A stretch of 64,000 nucleotides of DNA from Thereva unica (lineage: Eukaryota; Arthropoda; Insecta; Diptera; Therevidae): the NCBI GenBank assembly GCA_949987705.1, contig OX465283.1:2212207-2276206 (forward strand). The letters run 5' to 3'. How positions within the stretch are numbered: the stretch's first letter is position 1; the number at the start of each line of letters is the position of its first letter. The position numbers and the translations under genes are program-made. Under the pieces are notes generated by a model that searched no databases, had not been told where the DNA came from, and saw nothing but the letters and a program-made list of their open reading frames with translations. This document shows, one piece after another, positions 1-11,300 of the stretch.

Positions 1-2110
1 GATTCGGTCCTGGCCTCTCGCAACAAATGTTTCGCTCACTGCAAAAGTAGTCCAGCTCCACACCAAAGGTTGACCCGCTTTGGAGTCACATTCCGTCACA
101 TCGCCCGCTACAAAGTAACTCCAGATATTGCACTTCTGGAGCCGCTAAACCCTCACAGCGAAAGATATGGCAAAATGCGACTCCAAAGCAAATCAACCTC
201 CAATACAACTCCTACATTAATCGACACAAATGTTTCCGATCATATTGTCCTATACTCTCTCATAGGATAGTTACCAGTGGCCACCGCTAGGAGGTTATGA
301 TAGCACTTCCCTAAAAGACTCTAAAACTACCGCTTAAATCCTTGGGGAACAGCACCACCCCAAAAGCTTCGCATAGGGGGAGGGCACAATCCCTTAAGGA
401 AATGAAGACTGCTTCCAATATAAAGCTTCTCCAGAACACGTCACGGCTGCCTCAGCAGGCCTCGAAAAAGGTTTATCTAGGACAAACCGAAATACAATTG
501 ATGTCAAAGCGTCGAGCAAAAGCCGCCGAATGACAGTCCCGCTCCACCCTGAACAAAGGCTAGGCTCGGCGCTGTTTTTATGTTTAATCGTATTACGCAT
601 ATCTAGCCGCAAATCCATCCATCCCACCATATTTACTTTTGAAAATGTACACAAAACGTGTATTCCGGGAAATGAACTAGGACAGGTTGGGCGTTAAAAA
701 ATGCTCGGAACCTTAATTACACCTAACCAGACGAATCGTAATGTTTTCAAATGACATGCGCTGTGTACTAATTTTTGACTGAATTTTTCAGATGTTTTTC
801 TCTTTTTTGCTGCTATTGCGTGAATTAAGTTGTGAGTTCTCAGCTCAGAAGTGGTAAAAGCCCTTTTGACTCTCCCTGTATATAATTAGCCATGGCCCTT
901 CAGGACAACACCCACATAGAGCAAAAAAAAGTATATGCTATTTTTAAAATTATTAACTCTGTCATAATCCCAGCCGAACATGAGTCAAGTTGTAGAAATC
1001 TCCCGCGTAACAATTTTTTTAATTGATCCAAGATTAATTGCACTTGATAGCAAAAATTCAATTTCGGCTCAACTACAATTACTGTGGCGTTCGTTTCCAC
1101 ATTTAGTTTTTCACTGCTCGCCCGTCACGACACGGGCATCTACACACGTAGGATCAATTGGACAAGATTAAAAGAGTTTTTTTAATCTTTTTTTTTTTTT
1201 TAATAAAGTCAACCTAAGGTCATAATTTCAGGTGAAACGGTTGGTTGGATTCTTTATAATATTCATAATTTGTGCTGCTGTTGTTGTTGTTGCTTTCTCG
1301 TGTATAGTGTTGTTGTTTCCGACGGGTACAGTGCAAAAAAGATTTCGTAGAAGATCGATACATATTAATAACCTTAAAAAACATTAGCACAATTACCAAC
1401 AAATTTAAATCCTATTAAAAATGCATATTGGCAATAATCTTTATGGCTTTTAAGGTAGACACAGTTTTAATCGATAATTTTTATTGCCGAGTGAAATGCT
1501 TGGGGAAAAACTGTTTCTCCTATATCGCACGTGATAATTATATTTGTGTTTATGCATTGTTGGTGGTGCTGTAAAGATTCCTTATCGTTAAATTACACGC
1601 TATATTTATACGCTAGAGATACTACAATGGATACTATGTAGTACATGCAATAGAAGTGAGTTCAAAGGACATAAGGTACGGGATAGTTCAATATACTTCA
1701 TTAATAGATGTTTTTAATGTTAAATTCTGTTGACTTTAATTTTGTTTCATTCATTCATTGATTTTTTGTTATTATTTCCTTCTTAGTGGAACAAATAAGT
1801 AGACTGCATTAACTGCAATAGAACTATTTCCGTTGAGAGAACCAATCCTCCATAACTTTTTCGTCGGCGATTGAAGTTTGGCCTTCAATTTTTTCTTAAG
1901 TGGAGAATTTGTGCCAGTGGTGCGGGCTTTATGTCCGTAGTGCCAAAGCTCCAAAAATTCTATTTTGCTTAGCTCCAGGCACCACGGACATAAACCCCAT
2001 TTGATACCTCCACCCGTGATATTGCTCTTAAACTCCATTGCATACTCCGCCCCGGCATCTAAAAGCTACAATTACTGATAAATCTTAAACCAATTAGATA
2101 CCAACGCTCA
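1..2110. other. Intergenic DNA, no gene seen
   Basis: AT-rich sequence with a T-run near 1190-1200 and a CTG/TTG-rich stretch near 1272-1292. Short frames lack codon bias, conserved motifs and splice context. Confidence 0.6.
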
Positions 2111-2114
2111 ACGC

Positions 2115-2300
2115 CTTTAAACCCCAGTGCATTCCTCCAGGCAAAAAAAGATCTCACCACACCACGGACATAAACCCTACTGCACACCTCCAGGCACCAA
2201 GAGCTCTCACCACTCTACAGACACAAACCCATATCTCCAGGCACCAAAGGTTCTCACCACAGACATAAAGTCCGCACCACGGACACAAACCATCCCCTTC
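2115..2300 (+). repeat. Degenerate ~50-bp tandem repeat
   Basis: CCTCCAGGCACCAAG, TCTCACCAC and ACGGACATAAACCC recur three to four times with variation; a related scrap is at 1970-2020. The open frame at 2127-2408 is a by-product. Confidence 0.6.
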
Positions 2301-2559
2301 CAGCTTGTTGGCAAGGAGGATGTTGGAACCTCATTGTCTTACTACATATGGCACTGTCTGCTCCCAGCTCCAAAAATAGGGAGCGCTGCTCAGGGGTGCT
2401 TATTTTGAGCGCTGCAAATATACTCCCAAGGTAACATTACTGGAGTGAAAACTGGCAATTATCTTAATGGCCATAAAACGTGCCTCTAGCATACTCAGTA
2501 GACTGGTTCTCCTTCCATTACAAAAGTTAAGCAGCTTTGCACCTGGTTCTTCTTCTTGT

Positions 2560-4400
2560 TTGATCCGTTAGCTGGCGGTCCGAGTGGGACGTCCCCGCAA
2601 CGGATATGCAGCTGTCGGTGTCGCTGGGTCTCGAACTCCATATATAATTGGTTTCCATTCTTGCCAGTTTTTGGCGACGTCTCGAGCCTCGCTGATTGCT
2701 AATCGTTGATTCTTTAGGTCGCCCTCGATATTCTTTAGCCAAGTTTTCTTTGGTGCCGATCGCTAAATTCTCCAGCCTGCGGGACGGCCTCGCCAGAGAA
2801 GTTTACATGACAAGCGGCTATCATCCATTCGGCAAACATGTCCAAACCACCGTAGTCGACGTTTTTGCATTTCTTCTTCGATCAGTCTCTGCTGATCGCA
2901 TCTTTGTCTAACTGTCTCGTTTCGAAGGTGATCGCGGAGTGAGACACTGAGGATCTGCCTCAAGCATTGCATTTGGAAGACCTCGAGCGTCTTGACGTCC
3001 GGTATGAGCAGTGTCCACGTTTCCGATCCATAAAGAAGAAACGGAACGATCAACGTTCGGTAAAGGCGCACTTTTGTTTTGATGGAAATATTTGTTCGTT
3101 TCCATAGGCACCACTTGAGCAAGGCGAATGTTGCTGTGGCCTGGCCAATGCGGCTGTGAATGTCGGACGTCGCATCGATTCCACTTTCGTTTCGTTAACC
3201 AATGATTCCAAATATTTGAACATCGTAACCTGCTCCATTTGGGTTCCATCGAGGTGAACACTGCCCCTCGATCCGTCTGTTGTGAGCACTTTGGTCTTTT
3301 CCGCATTGATTTTTAACCAGTATGACTGGGCGATGCGGAAAATGTCATATTATATAAGATGTCCGTTGTTTCGGAATCCGTGTCGGTAAAGACGGTGCTA
3401 TCGTCGGTGAACATTAAGTCGGTTACGAAGTTGTTGTCGTCGTATCGAACTCCGATTCGTCCATCGAATGCTTCACGCTAAATGGCGTCGATCACAACGT
3501 TGAAGAGAAGTGGCGAGGCAACGTCTCACTGCCGGACATCCGTTTGAATCGGGAACTCTTCGGATAAGTCGCTTCGAATACGAACGTTGCTGGTTGAGCC
3601 ATCGACGCTTAGAGAAGTAGGATTTTCAATGGCACGTTCTCGGTTTCCAAAGCTCTCCACAAGCTGTTCCAATCGATGTAATCGAAAGCGGAAGATGTGT
3701 GTTCTGAGGACAAGGAGTCGTTTTGATAAGACATCGCCTCCGGCTTTGACCATCCCGGCGGTTACTTGGTCTATTCCCGGCGCTTTTCCATTTTTCAGCG
3801 ATTTTATTGCCATCTTCACCTCGATAATTGTCTTTTCGGTATCGAGAAATTGATTCGTTTGCTATTCGATAATCGGCGGCTCGGGTGCTGGACCTTGTGG
3901 CGGACCGTGATTGTACAGCTGGTGGAAGAATTCTCTCCATCGCTGCAGGCGCCCATCCGATTTTTTGATGTTGTTTTGCCGCCTAACCGCCGGATTGTCT
4001 GGTAAGACGACGCTTCTGCCATGTCGGCGGCAATGTTATTCCAGTACGTTTCCCATTCGATGTGTCTCATTCGCTTCCGCTGATCGACGAGGTCTAGACA
4101 GCTGTCCGAGATCCATGGCTGCATCCGTTCACGGATAGGTGGACACAACTCCATTGCACAACCCACAATATACTCCGACAACTGCCTTTCTTCTACATCG
4201 ATATCGTCCGATATTGCGAGCGCCACGAATTTGTTGGATGGTGTCATTTGAAACTCTCGCCGGGTCCCGTAGGCACGCCCAATTCTTCTTGGCTGGTGGT
4301 GGTGCCACGTCTCTGAGCGTCGATCGAAATCTTGCGTTGATCACACAAGATTCCTCTATATAATCTTGATTACTGATTAATTTAATAATGATTGATTCAC
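2560..4400 (-). mobile_element. Degraded non-LTR retrotransposon (LINE), 5' truncated
   Basis: Minus-strand fragments in several frames follow LINE order from right to left. First is a pre-RT linker (AMELCPPIRERMQPWISDSC and neighbours, 3816-4247). Next is the start of the reverse transcriptase (KSLKNGKAPGIDQVTAGM, near 3800). Last is the C-terminal YGSETWTLL to RLRWFGHVCRMD segment (2763-3122). Frames change several times, so it is inactive. The catalytic YxDD motif is not preserved in one frame. A copy of the 3' part lies at 44395-44710. Confidence 0.8.
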
Positions 4401-4404
4401 TCAT

Positions 4405-5182
4405 GATTGGTTACTCGTTAGACTCATTACAAAATTAGTTGATTATGCCCAAGACTGCGGTTGTTTTACATACTGAGTTTTTATTGGAGCCAAGTTGAGT
4501 TCCCCGACTTGTGAGTTGAGTGACCCCGATTATACTCTTTATCTAAAGCTGGTAATAAATCTTGCATTTCAAAGACTGCTGTCATATAAAAACGGCACAG
4601 CATTGTGTGAAATGCACTTGATACCCACGCAAGCAATGCAACGCAATGCAATTATGTTTTTCCAGCTTTATCTCCATGGCCATTGTGACTCTACGCTATC
4701 ATGCGAATCAATCATAATCGTCGTTTAACGGTTTACCTCGAGCGCGGGATTTAAAAACTAGTGCATTTGCACATTACAAAATGCATTTTTAACATTACTC
4801 AACTATTTGGACTATTCCTTTATACTTGGTGACGATAGTGTTCCCACGTACACGTACTTTAGCTTTCGATGAATCAAATCAATTGTAAACATCAGTGCCG
4901 TTGCTACACATCCTAAGTGTATCAGTTACTAATTTTTGATAATAAAGTACTCTGTTATCGTGATAGATATCTAAAAATGCATTTAATATAATTTCATAAA
5001 AGAGTAACAACATTCCAGTTTGACCATAGAGCAGAGAATATTCTAAATTTAATTTAGTATCAAATGATTCCGATGTAAACTAAGCAAGCATTAATTATTT
5101 CAGAAAATCTCGTAAATATGCTGTCAAAGTCAAGTAAGAATTTAATATGAGATCATCTGGCAGAAGCTACTAAAATATAATA
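4405..5182 (+). promoter_or_regulatory. Upstream region and probable 5' UTR of the mannosidase gene
   Basis: No gene is visible. An insect-type initiator match (ATCAGTT) at ~4919 and AT-rich sequence up to the ATG at 5183 make this the likely promoter and leader. No clear TATA box. Confidence 0.3.
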
Positions 5183-5319
5183 ATGAGTGTAAAAATATTC
5201 CGGCGTGGCTCAGCAAGATGCATAGGCCTATTGTCAGCATTTATAACAATACTGCTTTGTTTATACTACATATCTATGGGCCAGTCGTCAGTCCCTCCAA
5301 AGGAGCTTCATAATCTCAG
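5183..5319 (+). CDS. alpha-Man-IIb: alpha-mannosidase II exon 1 (start, membrane anchor)
   Basis: Starts at the ATG at 5183, preceded by in-frame stops. It encodes 45 residues plus two bases of an Arg codon, including the hydrophobic stretch from Cys13 to Ser31 after a basic N-terminus (KIFRRGSAR). It ends at a strong donor, CAG|GTAAGC. Confidence 0.88.
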
Positions 5320-8300
5320 GTAAGCCATGATCTTATCACGTAAATTTCTCAATTATGTTAAAATGTTTTAATTAAATAAAAGATCCAACAGAGATTCCAA
5401 ACAAAACTCCAAACATCAAGATAAGTTATTTATTGGAAAATCATCAGATAATCAATTTGAATTGAAATACGGCAGAGATGATGACAAAATATCAAAATGG
5501 AAACACTGCCGAGCGTTGACTATCCGTGACACTAACATCACATCCATGACAGAGTATGCTAAATTTGATTTCCAGGTAAAGTTAAATAATAAAAACCTGT
5601 TTCTAAATTAATTTTTAATAATTTTACAGCCCGAATGGATAAGAACTAAAGAGTATTGGGATAAGACATTTGAAGAACGCTTTGAAACCCAAAAGAAAGA
5701 TTCATCAAGATTACCACTAAAGGCATGCCAAATTGTTTTTCTTTAAGAAGATTTATTTATTATTTACACAAACATTTTCCTTATAGGTTTTCATTGTTCC
5801 TCATTCGCATAACGATCCAGGATGGCTTAAGACATTTATCAATTATTTTCAATCAGATTCGCGACAAATTTTGAATCTTGTTATAACAAAAATGCAAGAG
5901 TATAAAGACATGACATTTATTTGGTCAGAAATTAGTTTTTTACAATTATGGTGGAGTCAGGCACATCCAACGAAGCAAAGGGTATTCACACGATAAACTT
6001 TTGTCATATTTCAAAATTTAATTTATTATTTTTAATAGGCCCTAAAGCATTTAATACAGTCAGGACGATTTGAGATTACTACTGGAGGTTGGGTAATGAC
6101 GGACGAGGCTAATGTTCATTTATATGCTATGTTAGATCAACTAATTGAAGGTATTTATAGTTACTATTGAATATTATTATTGTTATAATTTTCGAACATA
6201 TTTCACAAAACATTTTTTATGTGAAAATATTGCAAAACTCATTTTCTACTAATGCTGTCTTTTTTTGAGTTGTATTGTCTGTCTCAATAGTTTTTACGAT
6301 TATTCTCTGCTTGCCGCCTGCCCTGGAATCGTTCCCTGTTCCGAGTTATCCGTGATTCTCTTTCAAGACTATTTTCTTCTTGCCTTCTTTTCTGGCTGCA
6401 ATGGAAACAGCCGTTTTTTATTGAACTAACCCCATTACACTTATTTGGCAAAATCCGTCCGCCACATAGGCGGTGAAATTTAAAATGTATAAGTTAAAAA
6501 CCCCCAGATACCGCTTTTCATTGGCATCGGAATACAATTGGAAAAATTCGTCTGCCATTTTGAATTTATAAGTTTTGATCATAAATTCGTTATTTGCAAC
6601 CTTAAAACCCCCCAGATTTAGATTTTCATTGGAATCGGAACACAATTTGCAAATTCATGTGTTTCATGGAAGACTCCGGCGTCCGCTATAGCGCACATAT
6701 ACATCCATATCTACATAAATACAAAAACTTTCTCTTATTAATATATAGATAGATAACCCAGTAGGACCGGTAAGCTTACAGAAGTACTGAAATCAGCACT
6801 TGCTGGTAAGGGGTAGGCCTTACCACACCCCTTACAGAAGTGCTTACTTTTACACACGATGTCATAGGAGGTAAGGCCTTACTTTAGTACTTACCTTAGA
6901 GTACTTATATAACTGCTCATCTGTAAGGGGTATAGTAAGGCAGCAAATGGAACATTGCAAAAAGAAATATTCATGGGCGCCTGTGGATATGTGATCCGGT
7001 ATCGAAATGCTTTTATTTTGTTCATCTTTTACAAATGCCTTTTCTTTCCAAGCCCGAAAGTGGCTTTACCTAAGCAGTCCCCCAACTAAATTCTAACCAC
7101 TTCTAAAGCTACTTGTCCTCCGTATCGAATGAGAGCCGTCTTTTGAGTATGCTAATGTCGCATTTTATGTCGACGAATATAATTGCCCGTTTTCTTTTTT
7201 TCTATAAAATTTATGAAAACTCCAGGAAAGCTCCCTTGAGTCATCGGGCAAATTCTCACTTGTTTGGGTATAATTCTGGACTACACCTTACCATCTGCCT
7301 TCTCTTGTAATGGGTTATATAAGGGCTCATCTAGCACCAAGAAAATAAGGGGTACCCCTTACCACATGAGTACTTATTTCAGTACTCCATCGGTAAGGCC
7401 TTCCTAGAATTCCTACTGGGAATTTAGTTGTTTCAACAATACATCTATCCTCCAGGGTGAAATTTCGGGGTCTACTCTTAGACCCAAAACTTAACTGAAA
7501 GTCAGACAATGAGGAAAGGATACACAAAGCCATAGCTTTCCACGCATGTAAAAAGACTTTTGGTAAGAGATGAGGTCTCAAGCCGAAGATGGTCGTGCAC
7601 ATGCACGCAGCCGTTGTACGTCCAGTACACAAGTACGGCTTGCTGTAAGGGTGGCCAGCGCTGCGCAGGACCTATAATATCATAAAGTTTGGGAGGGTCC
7701 AGAGGACGTCGATAGAGGCCGTGAAAACATATATCACTACAGCTCTTCATCTTCTTTTACACCTGCTCCTTCCCGACCTTCACATTAAACACCAAGTCCC
7801 GGCGATTTCGAAGGCTTGCCAGACAATGAACCACGAAATTACAGAAGGATGTAGCAAATTTTCACAGATAGCCAAGCCTGTATTAATCCTAGTGGAGCAA
7901 TGCAGAGGAGAGCAAGATAGGTTTGGTAGAAAGCAGAACATGACTTGACTGTGTTCCATGGAAAGTCGACTACCTATCCAAACAGTTACTCTCTCCGGGG
8001 CTCGAAGATCGAAATGTTTGTTGGTCCAATAGGCGAGGTAAAAAAAAAGCTATTTTTGACAACCACCTAGCCAACAAAGGTGGAGAGCATTGGAGACCTG
8101 TATTATCTCTAGGATGACTTGGCCCATTACGTCATTGCATGACATTTTCTCATAGGGGTCGACGCTGGCCAGGTCTACTATACGATATCTGATATTCGAA
8201 TGAGAAAGAAACAATTGTTCACTTCCTGTGTGAAGTTTAGCCAAAGCCAAGCGCACACTAGATAGTTACATTCTGGAAAATTTAAAAGAGCCAAGCTTCC

Positions 8301-11300
8301 TAAACTTCACAGAATGGTTTGTTGAAAAATCCGCCACAGTCACTTTTATAGATTGGAAACCCAGCGTGCCATCGTCAAACCTGTTAGTCATACCTGAGGT
8401 ATAAAATAAGAAAACCCGAGGTATAAAAAGAATCCGCGACACTCTTTTTTGGTTGTTCATGAGGAAAGTATTGATAACATTGATTTTATCATGTCATAGA
8501 ATAAACATCATGGCAATCTCCTTGCTTTACGCCCACAATTCATTTTGGAGCCCATTCAATCAAATTTATCTCTATCCCAAATTAGAGGAGGCCAAGAATC
8601 GATTTGGGCTGTAGCGCTATTGGATGAATGGATTTCGTTGCAGAGGTACAATTATCTCTTGTTTTTTAATCTCCGTTAGGCTTCTATGTGTGTGCATGGT
8701 TAAGCTTTTTATTAAATGTTATTATCTTTTTTATTAATTGTGGATAAAAATAACTTTAGATTTTGTTGTTTATCGGAACAAAAAGTCGATATTCCAGATT
8801 TTAACATATCCGGTGGAATTTCAGTTTTATGTTTTAATAAAAATCAATTTATAAGATTATTCCAGGGTTTTAATTGGTGCAGCAATTTTAATACTGTTGC
8901 TGTTAACTTTGCTTTGCTGCCAAAAGCACAGAAATTCTTTGCTTTCCTTTTACTTCGTTGTTCCCTTAGTTATCCCGATTTGAAGATTATCTTCACTTAT
9001 TCCATCTCCATATACCTTCCTTGCCCAAAAATAGCCTGTTGCAGGAACAAGTTTTAAACGTATATTTCTACTATGACTGCGTAGGGGAAAGTACCGGCAC
9101 CAAGCTCATTTACCTGCGAGGGTTTTTCATCTGCGGAAGAGGTTGTCAGTTGACCTGGTACGGGATGCGCCAAAACAATTGGAAATTTTACGCGCAGGCG
9201 GAAAATGATAATTCCACATACATACATACATTAACAATTCGTGCATGGATAAAATACAAGCGTACGTGCATGGGATATTCCCCTTTGAAATTCGTTTACG
9301 GGCAACGACACTTCTCCATAGCATCTGACTACGACAAGAGTCGCTGTGAGACTGATTGAAATGTGATTGAAAATATAAATGAGCGACTGATTTGGGTTTT
9401 TACATGAAAGGAGTGATGAGGCGCTTTTTTCTTTTCGAATCTACTTTCGTGGTGTTGATTAGAGACTCTCACTGCGCATGGAAAAAGAGTTTTTGATATT
9501 CCCAATTGTTTTGGCGCAGACTAAATTTATGACCCATAATTTTGTGATGATCCAACGTGGGTTTATGAGTTGTGAGACGTAATGTAAGTGCTGAGAAGAG
9601 GTTCGGTGGAGAATAGCTATGCGATCCTCTACCAATGGCCGCGTATGGATCGAATTGTCAACTTTCTCGTTCAAAACGGATACCTTTGTGTCGTCTTATC
9701 CAGGCTAACGTTTCAACATTTTGCTTTGTACATCTGTCTTGCATTGCCAAAGGGAGTAATGTATAGTACCGCCATCAGAAAAGCTTTGTAATGGATAGGA
9801 AGGAACTGAGAGACTGCTTACGATTAAGATTAGAATTAGAAAAGATTAGCTTGAAGTTGGGCTAGCAGAACGCTATCAAAACTTTTGGATCTATCTAAAA
9901 CAACCAACTACACTCTCTGAATTGATGCATACGTTGGTTGAGGTGTTTGTAAAAACAAGCTAATCATCATTAGCTAGACAGAGGGTTTCCATCAAGCAAT
10001 TTCAAGAACAGCTTTTGATTTCATCCAGACATTTTAGAAGATTCTTATTGAACTTCGGTAATGAAAACCTGGAATTAATTCGTTACTATCAAATCGAACT
10101 GTAAAACACATTTCTTTTGTCAAAAATGTTATCCATTTATTTTATTTTATTTACAGTTGTATATTTTGTAACATTTAAATTTTCAGGAAACAAATCGTAA
10201 TCATAAAATAATTGTTTGAAATAAATTTGCTTATAGGTCACCAATGGATTAAAACGAATCTTAATGTAACCCCAGTTGTTGGATGGTCCATAGATCCGTT
10301 CGGTCACGGCAGCACAGTACCATATCTACTATCAGCCAGCGGCTTCGATGGAACAATTATCCAGCGAATACACTATGCATGGAAACAATGGTTTGCTAAG
10401 CATCAAAGTGGTGACTTCATGTGGATGCCATATTGGAAAACAGATGATGATCTATCGAAATCATACGGTCTACTAACGCATAATATGCCCTTCGATATAT
10501 ATTCCATAAAACATTCCTGTGGTCCGCATCCGTTTATTTGTCTGAATTTTGATTTTAGAAAAATTCCCGGCGAATATACTGAATATTCGATAAAAGCGCA
10601 ATTTATAACTGATGACAATGTTGCCGAAAAGGCTGAATTGTTGTTGGAGCAGTATTCGAGGACTGCATCATTATTTCCGCATAATGTCGCTCTGATACCG
10701 GTTGGTGATGATTTTCGTTATAATAAAGAGAAGGAAGTTGAACAGCAATATACAAATTATAAGAAGTTGATTGATCATATTAATGATCACAAGGATTTGT
10801 ATAATACAGAAATATCATTCGGTACACCGAAGGATTATTTCAATGAGATCCGGAAGCGTGAAAAGGCATTTCCAACATTTAAAGGAGACTTCTTTGTGTA
10901 TTCAGACATATTTTCGGAAGGTCGGCCAGCCTATTGGTCTGGCTACTTTACCACGCGACCATTTTATAAGATATTAAGTACAGACCTAGAGCATAATTTA
11001 CGATCAAGTGAAATTTTATTTACATTAGCATTTAATACAGCACGACAGTACAAACATGACAAGGCATTAAAGATATTCGAAAAGAATTACGAAAAAATGA
11101 TATTGGCTCGGCGTAATTTAGGTTTATTTCAACATCACGACGCAATTACGGGCACATCAAAATCTGTGGTTATGCGAGATTATGGTATACGCTTGTTTGA
11201 GAGTATACAGGACGTTGTTAAGATGCAAGAGTCAACAATTGAGCTGCTTGTACAAAATGGTACATTTAAGCATAATTTTATATTAAGCGAATTAGAGCGG

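Noticed and set aside
10212..10236. ATG at 10212 as the start of a 904-codon mannosidase
   Set aside because: It lies in the intron just before the acceptor TTGCTTATAG. Five upstream exons in phase supply the membrane anchor and PHSHNDPGW zinc site, without which the enzyme could not work.
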